Source of the DNA: Fidelibacterota bacterium | Lineage (GTDB): Bacteria; Fidelibacterota; Marinisomatia; Marinisomatales; UBA1611 | NCBI GenBank assembly: GCA_002708715.1 | Contig: PAPB01000021.1 | Location: 1-64,000, forward strand | DNA: 64,000 bases | Direction: 5' to 3' | In this document: positions 27,832 to 37,155 of the stretch, one piece after another | Layout: each line of letters starts with the position of its first letter | Position numbering within the stretch: position 1 is the stretch's first letter | The notes under the pieces: model-generated | What the model was told of the DNA's origin: nothing | Databases searched by the model: none | The model's input: only the letters and a program-made list of their open reading frames with translations | Position numbers and translations under genes: made by a program

Positions 27832-28656
27832 TTATATTTCTGTACGTTTTTCAGTTACCGCAGAATATCCTAATATAGCAACCATTAAAAGCAATACCCA
27901 TAAACTCGCATGATGATAACTAGAGCTTGAAAAAGTGATAAGTTCTACAAAACGACCTATTAAAAGAGAAATCCTGCCCATGACGGCAAAGCCAAATGAA
28001 GCACCAAAAGATATCATCAAAAAATAAATCCCAATCTTACTAACCTTACCAAAAACACCTGAATGTTCTTTTGAAAAATAAAAATATAGCAATCCAGTTA
28101 AAGTACCAATTAATAGGATAAAATTATTGAAATGAGATTCGCCTAAAAGGCTAAAAATTGGCAGGTCAGTATTAGCAATTGGAATAATTGTCGCTTTTAG
28201 TTGCGCAATAACATTAGAATTTAAATACCCATATGCTCGTAACCCTGCAGCCATTCCAACCGTATATGCTATACCCCACCTTGCCATCCAATTAAATGAT
28301 TTAAATAAGCTAAGCAACATCATTATACCTAAAGCTAAAGGAATTAGATATGAAAAATGCAAATCATGACCCTTATCAATTCCACCTTCAGGAAAAATAG
28401 AACCAGCAACAATGTTTAGTACATCATACAATCCATACCAGATACCTGTTTCAGAATATTCTTTTGAAGGCCACAAACGACCAAAAAGATTTGGTTGAAT
28501 TTGAGTCCAAAAGAATATAGTCATCCAATAGCCTGCTGAAACACCAACAAATAAATGTTCTGCAATTTTATAGATAGGATTATCTTTATATAAAAATGAA
28601 AAAATTGCTAAAGTTAAAAATACAGAAATCCAAGCTCCGAATATTTCAAAATTCAT
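27832..28656 (-). CDS. Multipass membrane protein of the MutL-associated block
   Basis: 274 residues with about eight membrane helices and a short charged end (TEKRTEI). A loop at about 60-100 contains WPSKEYSETGIWYGLYDV and GGIDKGHDLHF. GVSAGYWMT and GMAAGLRAYGY are the most motif-like parts. No transporter signature is visible. It begins three bases after the stop of the gene at 28660 and belongs to the same operon as the MutL-like ATPase. Function unknown. Confidence 0.8.
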   Translation of the reverse strand: MNFEIFGAWISVFLTLAIFSFLYKDNPIYKIAEHLFVGVSAGYWMTIFFWTQIQPNLFGRLWPSKEYSETGIWYGLYDVLNIVAGSIFPEGGIDKGHDLHFSYLIPLALGIMMLLSLFKSFNWMARWGIAYTVGMAAGLRAYGYLNSNVIAQLKATIIPIANTDLPIFSLLGESHFNNFILLIGTLTGLLYFYFSKEHSGVFGKVSKIGIYFLMISFGASFGFAVMGRISLLIGRFVELITFSSSSYHHASLWVLLLMVAILGYSAVTEKRTEI

Positions 28657-28659
28657 GAT

Positions 28660-29514
28660 CTAATATCCCCTGTTTTTCTTTTCTTTATTTCTTTCAATAA
28701 AATATCCAAGGTTACCTAGAATGATAAATAATACTATTACGAGATGCGCAACTGATTGAGCATCCATTCCACTTGTTCCAATTCCAGGATGATCGATTAA
28801 ATTTTCATATTCAGCAGCTCCTGGCATTCCTGCTAAAATTCCCTGAACTTGTCCAGCCTGCACATAAGGCATTACCTCATTAACTTGAATGGATGTTGTT
28901 CCAGTACTCATAGGTACATCAGTTGGATCTACAGCATACTGAACCCACTCTATAGTACCTGGATATCCAGCTGATGCAGAAAAAAGAAAATCAAAATCTT
29001 CAAACCTATTAATTCCTTCCATCATGGGAATTTCTGTGACTTTTGTACCTCTTGAATCAATTGTATACAATTTCCTTAAGTCACTTACGATCCCTTTTAC
29101 AACGGCCTCATTTCCTGGCCTAAATCCAAGGAGTACGTAATCCTCGCCATAAATAAGATCAAATTCCTTCTCAGCAACTTCAGCAAGAGCTTCCTCAGCC
29201 ATAAATTGGCCATCAGGCCAAAGGCATGTTATATAAATTTTATGTTTATTTTTAAAACAATGCCTTAAAAAAGAAACCACCATTGGATGAATCTCAGGTT
29301 TAGTACTTGGACTATATTCACATGATAAAAGGACTTTCGATCCCTTCGGTAAAGTCTCGACAGCATCATAAACTTGTTGGGAAGTTGCAGTTGGCCGAAT
29401 TGGAAGCGCGAGAGGATATAACAATGGAATTAAAACTACTATAGCAATCACTAAGAATATCCATCGACGATCAACTTTACCTAATTTTAGAATTGCATTA
29501 ATTATAAAGTCCAT
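28660..29514 (-). CDS. Membrane protein with extracytoplasmic alpha/beta domain
   Basis: 284 residues. A helix at about 18-36 and another at about 250-270 flank a soluble domain. That domain has alternating strands and helices (KGSKVLLSCEYSP, HKIYITCLWPDG, FDLIYGEDYVLLGFRPGNEAVVKGIVSDL, FDFLFSASAGYPGTIEWVQY, GILAGMPGAAEYENLI), which suggests a Rossmann-like three-layer fold outside the membrane. Start and stop overlap the neighbours by one base or leave three bases. It shares this TM-domain-TM layout with the gene at 30343. No family assignment can be made with certainty. Confidence 0.8.
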   Translation of the reverse strand: MDFIINAILKLGKVDRRWIFLVIAIVVLIPLLYPLALPIRPTATSQQVYDAVETLPKGSKVLLSCEYSPSTKPEIHPMVVSFLRHCFKNKHKIYITCLWPDGQFMAEEALAEVAEKEFDLIYGEDYVLLGFRPGNEAVVKGIVSDLRKLYTIDSRGTKVTEIPMMEGINRFEDFDFLFSASAGYPGTIEWVQYAVDPTDVPMSTGTTSIQVNEVMPYVQAGQVQGILAGMPGAAEYENLIDHPGIGTSGMDAQSVAHLVIVLFIILGNLGYFIERNKEKKNRGY

Positions 29515-30332
29515 TATTCACCAATATATGATTTTTCAATTCCTAAAATGTAACGAATTGATGTTCCAAAAATACCTAAGCCAATACCAATCATTATCGA
29601 TCTAGCACCAGCAACATTTGGATATTTATATATCCATTCTTGAAGATAAGGTAAATAAAAAACACCTGGCTTATCTAATGGCCATCCCATCAAATATCCA
29701 GAAAGAGTGACCAATATCAAACCAGAAATAACAAATATTGCAGTATATCGTTTATTTTTAAAAAGTACATTTACTGCGATACCTCCAATTAAAATAAAAA
29801 GATACAAAAAGAACCAACTTGAAATACTACTGCCCAATGGAACACGGCCAATCATAATAATTATTCCAGAGACAAGTAATAATGTAGCTTCAAAATTTCT
29901 AATTCTAAATGCTCGATAGGAAGCAGAAGCAACGTAAAATGCTAAAAGAGCAAACATTGTTGCCTGCATTGGAGCCACCATATAAGTAAACATCCATTTA
30001 AAAACCGTCCCTTTTGCAGTTACATGAGTACCCCATACAACATCAGGGTTGCCTTTAATAATAAATCCAGCTAGAATAGCAAATATGAAACCCAAAACAG
30101 CAAATATACTATACTCCCACCCATCTCGTTTTTTAAAAATTTTCTCTGTTTGCAGTTTTAATAAATTAAATCCACCTAAAAATATTGCAAAGCTTGCTAA
30201 AATATCAAACCATTGTGTAGCATCATCATCTACAAAAGATTTAATTTGGGGCTGATCCGTAAACCAACCAAAAAGTGTAATAAATCCTATTACTGTAACA
30301 ATTAAAATAGGGATCTGTCTTTTCCAAATCAT
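29514..30332 (-). CDS. Multipass membrane protein of the MutL-associated block
   Basis: 272 residues with seven or eight membrane helices. Distinct features are the acidic DDDATQWFDILASF segment after the first helix, a KKRDGWEYS cytosolic loop, GRVPLGSSISSWFF, and NVAGARSIMIGIGLGIFGTSIRYILG near the end. No transport family motif is recognised. Its stop codon overlaps the start of the next gene by one base (TAATG), so translation is coupled. Confidence 0.8.
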   Translation of the reverse strand: MIWKRQIPILIVTVIGFITLFGWFTDQPQIKSFVDDDATQWFDILASFAIFLGGFNLLKLQTEKIFKKRDGWEYSIFAVLGFIFAILAGFIIKGNPDVVWGTHVTAKGTVFKWMFTYMVAPMQATMFALLAFYVASASYRAFRIRNFEATLLLVSGIIIMIGRVPLGSSISSWFFLYLFILIGGIAVNVLFKNKRYTAIFVISGLILVTLSGYLMGWPLDKPGVFYLPYLQEWIYKYPNVAGARSIMIGIGLGIFGTSIRYILGIEKSYIGE

Positions 30333-30342
30333 AAATAATTTA

Positions 30343-31206
30343 CTATTTAGTATTTAAAATTTTTAAAATGTTAAAATCTATAAAGCCAAGATCAAAAGCT
30401 AGTCGCAAAAAGAGGCCTAATATTATAACCATAATGATTGTTAATTTAATTATATCCTGCCCTTTAACTCCGCCTACCAGTTCTGGCTTTTCAGAAAGAT
30501 AGGCGCTTGCAGCAAAAAACTCTTCACCTATAAGGGTATAGTCACAAGCGGTAACAAAAAATGGAATTTGAGCTTGTGAAGCTGTCCCAGCAATTTGAAT
30601 TGCTCCAATTGAATTCCCAGTCTCAGCCAAGATAAGGGATTCGGCATAAAATTTACCCATATAAATACATGCTGCTGGTTTTTCTCGCACCATAATACCA
30701 TTTACACCTGCAGCATAAGCAAATTGCTCATCGGTAACATAATGCACCATATCTTCATGAAACATATCTGGACGACCTTCAACCAAATAAGACTCTTTAC
30801 ATGCTTCTCTTGCAGCTTTCATAACAATAGAACGTGATACTGGAACATTTAGTGGAGTTTCATATCTAGCTGTCATTTTTGATACATGTCCTAATACTAT
30901 AACTCCAGCAACTGTCTCAACTTGATCCATATCTTGAATTCCTGGAACAAAAAGAACAGGTTTACCCATTTCAGTTGATCTACCAACGGCTTCCTCAACT
31001 GCTTTTAATCCTGGTATAGTTCTAAGAAATATTTCTTCACCTCTTTGAGCTTTGCGTGTATAAAATATAAGAATTCCACCAAATCCAATTATTGCTACAA
31101 ACATCAGTAGTCGTTCAGTTATAAAATATGGATGACCTAAAAACCAGTATATGGAAAAAGAAAAAATAAAAAAGATACTACCTATAAAAAATTCTCTATC
31201 TTTCAT
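30343..31206 (-). CDS. Membrane protein with extracytoplasmic domain, possibly DUF6754-like
   Basis: 287 residues. Two N-terminal helices (about 10-50), a soluble domain at about 75-245 and a last helix at about 250-272. The soluble part has conserved-looking glycine and charged stretches: GVIVLGHVSKMTARYETPL, GVNGIMVREKPAACIYMG, ESLILAETGNSIGAIQIAGTA and FFVTACDYTLIGEEFFAASAYL. I think this resembles proteins annotated DUF6754, but cannot confirm it. It overlaps the small helical gene upstream by 11 bases. Confidence 0.75.
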   Translation of the reverse strand: MKDREFFIGSIFFIFSFSIYWFLGHPYFITERLLMFVAIIGFGGILIFYTRKAQRGEEIFLRTIPGLKAVEEAVGRSTEMGKPVLFVPGIQDMDQVETVAGVIVLGHVSKMTARYETPLNVPVSRSIVMKAAREACKESYLVEGRPDMFHEDMVHYVTDEQFAYAAGVNGIMVREKPAACIYMGKFYAESLILAETGNSIGAIQIAGTASQAQIPFFVTACDYTLIGEEFFAASAYLSEKPELVGGVKGQDIIKLTIIMVIILGLFLRLAFDLGFIDFNILKILNTK

Positions 31207-31528
31207 TTTTATCTATCTTTTCAATAATTTTAAGTAATAATTCAATATTTTCAGGTTTTTCAAAAACTTCAACTTTTCGATAATAATTTTCAGATTGTAT
31301 AAAAGAGTTTAAAAGAGGTCCCAAAAATACAAGGGCGTGACTGCCTAAAAGACTCAAAGGTTTCATGATTTCTAAAAAAAATACAGCTGGAGTGATTAAA
31401 CCTGAATCAACAATACGTTTAGCTATTTTTTCAAGGAATACTCTATCCTGTTTTCCTATATCAATTTTATTATAATCGATATAAGTAGATTCTATATTAT
31501 TATTCAATATTAGTTTAGTCAATTTCAA
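31196..31528 (-). CDS. Small helical protein of the MutL-associated block
   Basis: 110 residues from a TTG inside the end of the upstream gene. The central region FLEKIAKRIVDSGLITPAVFFLEIMKPLSLLGSHALVFLGPL is helical and hydrophobic without being a clear membrane helix, so it may lie on the membrane surface or bind a partner. The tail (EVFEKPENIELLLKIIEKI) is a second helix. Overlaps of 14 and 11 bases with both neighbours show strict co-expression. No function can be named. Confidence 0.7.
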   Translation of the reverse strand: MKLTKLILNNNIESTYIDYNKIDIGKQDRVFLEKIAKRIVDSGLITPAVFFLEIMKPLSLLGSHALVFLGPLLNSFIQSENYYRKVEVFEKPENIELLLKIIEKIDKNER

Positions 31529-32642
31529 GCATTTCTAAATTTGATCGGGGAATAATATACGACTTATTATCAATTTTTACTTCTGCAACTCTAACCATTG
31601 TTTCAGATTCCATTTTCTGCAATTCGGTAGGTAGAGATTGTACTATACCAATTTTCCCAAAATATGGCGCACGTATGATCCTTACCTGAGATCCTTCACG
31701 AATTCCTAACTGCCCATTACCAGATTTATCAATATTAGAAAGTTCCTCTTTTTCTAAAGGAATAACTATTTCTGGTCTGATAACACCCGCCCTAATTTGT
31801 GTTGCTCCATTAATAGAAACAAACTTCCCATTATGAATATTTAATAATTCAAATGTCCTCTTACTCATTTTAATTTTCCCATAACCTTCTGTTACGATTA
31901 ATGATGTTCCTAAGGTTTCTGTTCCAGTAATAGCAACACCTAAGCTATATCCTAAAATCTCTTTCAAATCAAAATAATTAAATCCACCAACAATAATTCC
32001 TGATACTTTTAATTCAATAGCTTTCTTATAAGCTTCAAGACTTAAGAAAGATCCACCAACAATAATTTTTCCTTTATGAGATTGGTTTAAATTTTCAGTT
32101 AATATTTCCTCATTCCTGTTGGATACTAACATATGCAAATCACCTCTTGATTCACCTCCTATTCCAAATATTCCCTGAATAAAAGCGGCATCGGCCTGAA
32201 TAATAACACCTTCTTCAGAAATCACATCTTTAACCGTTCCAGCTACATAGGCATCAATTTCTACGGGGATTGGTTTATCTCTAATAGCTATTTGGCCAGT
32301 AACATCGGAAACAGATTCTATAGTGCCGTCTAAAGGTGATTTAACATCAGACTTGAAAAAGCCAAATATTCCGCTGTTTTCTGCTATAAGATCACCTTTT
32401 GAAACCTCATCTCCTATTTTAATTTTCAAAACATCATTAATATCAGCTGGTGATATGCTTAGAAGGTTGGCAACTTTTAACATATGAACATTACCAGGAA
32501 GATTGGTTCTAGCTACAATTTCATTCGCTTTTACTGTATCCCCCTTGGTTTTAAAGACTTCACCTCTTATAGGAAGCCTTCTATCCTTACTCACTTTTGA
32601 ATGATGTAATACTTTAAGTCCAGGTGTATAAGAATGTGCCAT
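31515..32642 (-). CDS. Barrel-sandwich (RnfC/lipoyl-like) protein of the MutL-associated block
   Basis: 375 residues, soluble. Residues about 15-125 contain two barrel-sandwich-like units (RRLPIRGEVFKTKGDTVKANEIVAR, KIGDEVSKGDLIAENSGIFGFFKSDVKSPLDGTIESV), as in RnfC or biotinyl/lipoyl carriers but without a modified Lys. An alpha/beta part follows (about 175-255: GKIIVGGSFLSLEAYKKAIE, VSGIIVGGF, GVAITGTETLGTSLIVTEGYG). A beta domain near 310-345 (GSQVRIIRAPYFGKIGIVQSLP) looks like a KOW-type SH3 barrel. It lies eight bases after the MutL-like gene. A scaffold or carrier role is inference. Confidence 0.75.
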   Translation of the reverse strand: MAHSYTPGLKVLHHSKVSKDRRLPIRGEVFKTKGDTVKANEIVARTNLPGNVHMLKVANLLSISPADINDVLKIKIGDEVSKGDLIAENSGIFGFFKSDVKSPLDGTIESVSDVTGQIAIRDKPIPVEIDAYVAGTVKDVISEEGVIIQADAAFIQGIFGIGGESRGDLHMLVSNRNEEILTENLNQSHKGKIIVGGSFLSLEAYKKAIELKVSGIIVGGFNYFDLKEILGYSLGVAITGTETLGTSLIVTEGYGKIKMSKRTFELLNIHNGKFVSINGATQIRAGVIRPEIVIPLEKEELSNIDKSGNGQLGIREGSQVRIIRAPYFGKIGIVQSLPTELQKMESETMVRVAEVKIDNKSYIIPRSNLEMLEID

Positions 32643-32650
32643 AATATTAT

Positions 32651-34468
32651 TTAGATATTGTACTTAGGATATTCATTAATAGCTTCTGACCATTTTTTTA
32701 ACGATTGCAATCTTTTTTCAGAATCTAATGGAATGTCAATTGGCCGACTTCTACCATCAAATATTAAACCAACTGTACCGCCATAAATTATTGTATTGAT
32801 CTCTTGATTAGGTCCCGCGCCAATATCCATATTTTTTTCAGGATTTAATTTAATATTAATTTCTTTATAGGGAGCTTCAATTCGAAGAAAATCGTCCTTG
32901 TAAAGCTTAATATTTTCAGTTTTTTGATTATCAATTGTTATCTGCGCTGTTAGCAATAGGTCTCCTTTTTTTGCTTTACCGATAGGATTAATACATGTTC
33001 CTAATCTAATTAGGCAATCGTTATGAAAAACTTCCAATGCTGCTGATTTAGCTTCATCTTTTAAATCTTGCTTATCTATTCCAGCCAGCACGCCTAATTG
33101 AGGCATCATAAAAATTGAATCTACAGCCAATTGAGTGATTCCTTCAGGCATAAAAGAATCAATTAGCATTTTTGCCGATTGTTCGCGACGTGGAGCATGA
33201 CTTAAAACGCCACCAGAGCCAACTAATAAATCAAGATCCATCATATTAACCAATGTTTCTCCAGAAGTAGATTGGTCAAAAGCATCAGAAATTGTTCTTT
33301 CTTTTTGAATACCTTTTAAACCCACTGCAAAGTCTTTATGTTGCTTAAAAGATAATCTAAGGGCCTCTCTAGCAATTGCCTGTTCAATAAATAATTCTTC
33401 CATTGACTGTGGTACCGTTGTCGGCCTTATCATTTTATTACCAATTCGATTAGTAAGTTCTTTTCTATCAATATCAAATGGTACCCATCTAAGGACATTG
33501 TCTAATCCAGCTTCAGCTAATACATTGCAAATTGAATAACTCATGCCAAGATTAGCACTGACCGTTCTATTAAATTTACCTTGGAACACTGAAAATATAT
33601 CTGTTGTAGCTCCACCGATATCTACTCCAACCACGGATATTGATTCTTTTTCTGCTATCATTTCAATTAAAGAGCCTACTGCTCCCGGTGTAGGCATTAT
33701 AGGTGCATCTGTCCAAGACATTAGCTTTTTATAGCCTGGAGCTTGCTGCATAACATGCTCCATAAATAAATCATGAATTTTATCTCTTGATGGTTCTAAG
33801 TTTTCCCTCTCTAGAACTGGACGAATATTGTCAACAATATCCAAGTCTACCATATCTCCTAATGTGTTTTTTATTTGATCCTGTGCTTTATTATTTCCCG
33901 CATAGATAACAGGAAGTTTATAATTTTGCCCTAGTCTTGGTTTAGGATTTGCTGCAGATAAAATTTCCGCTAATTCAACAACATGAGATATTGTTCCTCC
34001 GTCTATCCCACCAGATATAAGAATCATATCGGGTCTCAAATCTCGGATTCTTTTTATCTTTTCATGTGCCAATCTCCCATCATTCGAAGCAATAATATCC
34101 ATAACAATTGAACCTGCTCCAAGAGCGGCCCGCTCAGCGCTCTCACCTGACATGGATTTAACTACGCCAGCGACCATCATTTGAAGACCTCCTCCAGCCG
34201 AACTTGTAGATATATATAAATCTACACCAGTATCACCATTTACAGTCGTCAGAATTTGATCATTTTCAATAATCTTCCTGCCAGACAATTCTTCTATTTC
34301 CATTACTGCATTTAAGACCCCCCTTGTAACATCTTCATAAGGTGCTTCGACAGTTGTTGGTGCTTCACCACGGTGAGCTAGTCTGTATTCCCCTTCAATC
34401 CTTTCAATAAGGATAGCTTTTGTTGTTGTGCTGCCACAATCAGTAGCTAATATTTTTTGTAATTTCAT
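32651..34468 (-). CDS. GlmL/MutL-type actin-fold ATPase
   Basis: 605 residues. An actin-like (ASKHA) ATPase is recognisable from the phosphate-1 loop TDCGSTTTKAILIE at about 9-22 and the second loop GVDIGGATTDIFSV near 275; GGGLQMMVAGVVKSMSGESAERAALGAGSIV lies between. The family (GlmL, also called MutL of glutamate mutase) is described beside cobalamin-dependent glutamate mutase or ornithine aminomutase, where it is thought to protect or reactivate the enzyme. No mutase subunit is encoded nearby. Its gene is instead followed by six genes of an unassigned, mostly membrane-protein block. It is not the DNA-repair MutL. Confidence 0.88.
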   Translation of the reverse strand: MKLQKILATDCGSTTTKAILIERIEGEYRLAHRGEAPTTVEAPYEDVTRGVLNAVMEIEELSGRKIIENDQILTTVNGDTGVDLYISTSSAGGGLQMMVAGVVKSMSGESAERAALGAGSIVMDIIASNDGRLAHEKIKRIRDLRPDMILISGGIDGGTISHVVELAEILSAANPKPRLGQNYKLPVIYAGNNKAQDQIKNTLGDMVDLDIVDNIRPVLERENLEPSRDKIHDLFMEHVMQQAPGYKKLMSWTDAPIMPTPGAVGSLIEMIAEKESISVVGVDIGGATTDIFSVFQGKFNRTVSANLGMSYSICNVLAEAGLDNVLRWVPFDIDRKELTNRIGNKMIRPTTVPQSMEELFIEQAIAREALRLSFKQHKDFAVGLKGIQKERTISDAFDQSTSGETLVNMMDLDLLVGSGGVLSHAPRREQSAKMLIDSFMPEGITQLAVDSIFMMPQLGVLAGIDKQDLKDEAKSAALEVFHNDCLIRLGTCINPIGKAKKGDLLLTAQITIDNQKTENIKLYKDDFLRIEAPYKEINIKLNPEKNMDIGAGPNQEINTIIYGGTVGLIFDGRSRPIDIPLDSEKRLQSLKKWSEAINEYPKYNI

Positions 34469-34480
34469 TAAAAAATTAAT

Positions 34481-35314
34481 CTAATAAAGCATAAAAAAAT
34501 GAATATATATGTATGTTATTGGGCATGCGAAAATTAACGAATCAAACCTATCTAAAACACCACCATGTCCAGCTAATAATGTCCCACTATCTTTGACACC
34601 TACATCTCTTTTAAGCAAAGATTCAGTAAAATCACCTAATTGGCCAAATACCCCTGAAATAAGTCCTAAAACTAAGGCATCTTTAAGATCAAAGAACTCA
34701 CCAAGAAAACGAAAATAATGAAAACAATATAAAACAATTATTGATGCTAATGCACCACTTATGGACCCTACCCAGGATTTTTTAGGGCTTATTGTAGGCA
34801 TAATTTTTTTTTCCCCATAAAGAGTACCAAAAATAAATGCTGCTGAGTCACATGCCCATACGGATAATACAATGGCAAAAGTCAAATTTGTATCCATTAA
34901 AAGATCGTATTGCCTAATATCAATTGCTGTTCCCAAAAGCACTGGAACATATAAAATGCCAGAAAATGTTGCAGCTAAATTGATAGTTGAATTTTCATTT
35001 TTTGAGAACAGCTCAAGGATTAAAATTAAAAGAATAATAAATATAATTGATCCTAATATTTGATGAGGAGTGATAATTGGCTGTATATAGTAATAATCTG
35101 CAATAAAAACAGTTGCGCCCATACCGAACCATCTAAGTGGTTGAGCTCCTTTTTTTTCCATAATAGAATAAAACTCACCCAATGCTAACACACAACATAT
35201 AAGAATAAAAAGTGTATAAAAAAGATCTCCTTTCCATATTAGATATAGCCACATGGGAATTCCTAATACATTAATCAAATTACGATCTTTCATCATGCTA
35301 ATAATTGATGTCAT
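34481..35314 (-). CDS. cdsA: Phosphatidate cytidylyltransferase
   Basis: 277 residues with about eight helices. The family signature is complete near the C-terminus: SLLKRDVGVKDSG followed by the HGGVLDRFDS metal/substrate segment. It converts phosphatidic acid and CTP to CDP-diacylglycerol in the inner membrane, the precursor of phospholipids. It lies between the lipid-kinase-like gene (five bases upstream) and the MutL-like gene (twelve bases downstream). Confidence 0.95.
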   Translation of the reverse strand: MTSIISMMKDRNLINVLGIPMWLYLIWKGDLFYTLFILICCVLALGEFYSIMEKKGAQPLRWFGMGATVFIADYYYIQPIITPHQILGSIIFIILLILILELFSKNENSTINLAATFSGILYVPVLLGTAIDIRQYDLLMDTNLTFAIVLSVWACDSAAFIFGTLYGEKKIMPTISPKKSWVGSISGALASIIVLYCFHYFRFLGEFFDLKDALVLGLISGVFGQLGDFTESLLKRDVGVKDSGTLLAGHGGVLDRFDSLIFACPITYIYIHFFMLY

Positions 35315-35319
35315 ATTAA

Positions 35320-36207
35320 TTAAACCAATACATTTAATTTTTTTGGTAACATTTTAACAGTTAGAGGTGTCTTACCTAATATTTCTCCATCTATTAATAA
35401 ATCGTTTACATCATTTAATTTTATAGAAAAGTTTGTCACCTGCCTATAATCAACCAATGGACTTTTTATATGATCACCTTTGAATAATTTAGGAAATAAT
35501 TTCAGCAACTTTATCTTAGAGGTTTTACGAACAATTATCAAATCAATTTTTCCATCATTTAATTTAGCTAAAGGAGCCATCTTCATTGCTTTACCAGTAT
35601 GTATAGTATTACACCCAATGATAAAACTAAAATTATCTTCTATGACTTCATTATCAATTACTAACTTAGCTAATCTATTTTTCCCCTTTAATACCTCAAT
35701 AATTGAAGCTACATCATATCGAATTCCACCAATCCATCTCAACTTCTCAGCAAGCCTACCAGCATCAGTTGCCAGCCCCCATCCAATAATATTAAATGCA
35801 TAAAATAGTTGACCAGCAGCATCAACTTTGGCTATGTCTAGTGGTCTTAATTGATGTCTTACTATTCTCTGAGTTGCTTCAATAGGGTCTAAACAATCAA
35901 CATCATACATAAAAGAGTTCCCTGTCCCACCAGTTATTAAACCAATGGGTAAGGTTTTACCATCTTTACGTTTTAACATTCCATTAATAATCTCATACAT
36001 AGTACCATCCCCACCTATAGCACAAATTGCATCGTAACTATTATAATCTAGAGTATTAGCAAAGTCAAAAGCATGACCAGCATATTCAGTTTTTAAAATT
36101 GTTAATTTTATTGAAGAATTTTCAAAAATTGGTTTTATTTTATCAAAAATATGGAACCCTTTTTTATGACCTCCTTTGGGATTAATTATTAAGTAATACT
36201 TTTTCAT
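35320..36207 (-). CDS. Diacylglycerol/lipid kinase family protein
   Basis: 295 residues, the usual length for the DagK/YegS group. The N-terminal NPKGGHKKG and the GGDGTMYEIINGML motif near 62 form the ATP site. Further family segments are PIGLITGGTGNSFMYDVDCLDP, GWGLATDAGRLAEKLRWIGGIRYDVASI and the C-terminal LLIDGEILGKTPL. It phosphorylates a lipid such as diacylglycerol, which would give the substrate of CdsA, the next gene. It overlaps the rlpA gene by one base. The exact lipid is unknown. Confidence 0.92.
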   Translation of the reverse strand: MKKYYLIINPKGGHKKGFHIFDKIKPIFENSSIKLTILKTEYAGHAFDFANTLDYNSYDAICAIGGDGTMYEIINGMLKRKDGKTLPIGLITGGTGNSFMYDVDCLDPIEATQRIVRHQLRPLDIAKVDAAGQLFYAFNIIGWGLATDAGRLAEKLRWIGGIRYDVASIIEVLKGKNRLAKLVIDNEVIEDNFSFIIGCNTIHTGKAMKMAPLAKLNDGKIDLIIVRKTSKIKLLKLFPKLFKGDHIKSPLVDYRQVTNFSIKLNDVNDLLIDGEILGKTPLTVKMLPKKLNVLV

Positions 36208-36707
36208 TATTTGAGATTTCTATGTTTCATATACTTATTATCGCCCCATTCAATCACTTCTATTTTTACTTTAGTAGTTCCTTGATTTATAAAATCTAAT
36301 TTTTTCGCTGCGCCATAAGAACAATCAAGAATACGGCCTTTTATATAAGGACCACGATCATTAATTCTCAAAATCAATGACTTATCATTGGCAAGATTTG
36401 TTACCCTGCAAATTGTATTTAAAGGCATAGTTTTATGTGCAGCTGTTAGACCATACATATCATAAACCTCACCATTAGCAGTTAATTTACCATGGAAGTC
36501 TTCTGCATAAAATGAGCTAATACCTTTTATAACTTTTCTATGTTTAGTGGATTTTCGATTAGTCTTTTTATTATTTTTTTTATTTGGTTCCTTACTAGAT
36601 AATTTTGTCGGACCAATGTTATCTCTTGCATATCTTGGTGAGTTAGTGCAATTGAATAAATTCAATAAAATTATAAATAGGATATAGTTTATCGCTCTAT
36701 TTTTCAT
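36207..36707 (-). CDS. rlpA: RlpA-like lipoprotein (double-psi beta-barrel)
   Basis: 166 residues. A lipoprotein signal ends at LFNC (Cys near residue 20), followed by a basic linker and a double-psi barrel at about 60-160: ISSFYAEDFHGKLTANGEVYDM, LTAAHKTMPLNTICRVTN and the catalytic-type RINDRGPYIKGRILDCSYGAAKKL. RlpA proteins cleave peptidoglycan strands lacking stem peptides, mostly at the septum. There is no SPOR domain, as in many short forms. Its start overlaps the end of trmL by 11 bases. Confidence 0.93.
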   Translation of the reverse strand: MKNRAINYILFIILLNLFNCTNSPRYARDNIGPTKLSSKEPNKKNNKKTNRKSTKHRKVIKGISSFYAEDFHGKLTANGEVYDMYGLTAAHKTMPLNTICRVTNLANDKSLILRINDRGPYIKGRILDCSYGAAKKLDFINQGTTKVKIEVIEWGDNKYMKHRNLK

Positions 36708-37155
36708 TTACTTGCCTAATAGCTTCATATAGCACAATACCAACACTAGTCGCAAGGTTCAAACTCCTAATATTCTGATTGGCCATAGGAATAGTGCAAC
36801 TCTTATTCCAATACTTTTTTAAAATTTTTTCATCTATGCCTGATGTTTCACTTCCAAAAATTATAAAATCACCTTTTTTAAATTTTCTTTCAGTATAAGG
36901 TGTTGAAGATTTAGTTGTTAATAAATGAAAGGTGTCATTTTGTGCTATAGAAGTAATATAGTTATCTACATTAGGAAAATACTTCCAATCAATATGATCC
37001 CAATAATCTAAACCCGCCCTTTTTAATGTTCTATCAGATAATTCAAAACCTAATTCTCCAACAATATGTAATGATGTATTTGTTGCACCACATAATCTTC
37101 CAGTTGATCCTGTATTTGGTGGTATTTGTGGTTCTAATAATGCTACAGTAAACAT
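36697..37155 (-). CDS. trmL: tRNA (cytidine/uridine-34-2'-O)-methyltransferase
   Basis: 152 residues, the compact SPOUT type. Motifs: NTGSTGRLCGATNTSLHIV at the start, LDYWDHIDWKYF in the middle, FGSETSGI for motif 2 and IPMANQNIRSLNLATSVGIVLYEA for the knotted S-adenosylmethionine site. It methylates the ribose at the wobble base of tRNA-Leu isoacceptors. It overlaps pyrD upstream by one base and rlpA downstream by 11 bases. Confidence 0.94.
   Translation of the reverse strand: MFTVALLEPQIPPNTGSTGRLCGATNTSLHIVGELGFELSDRTLKRAGLDYWDHIDWKYFPNVDNYITSIAQNDTFHLLTTKSSTPYTERKFKKGDFIIFGSETSGIDEKILKKYWNKSCTIPMANQNIRSLNLATSVGIVLYEAIRQVNEK

Noticed and set aside
32651-34468. DNA mismatch repair MutL
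   Set aside because: The protein has actin-fold ATP loops (TDCGSTTTK, DIGGATTD) and none of the GHKL ATPase motifs of repair MutL; only the name is shared.
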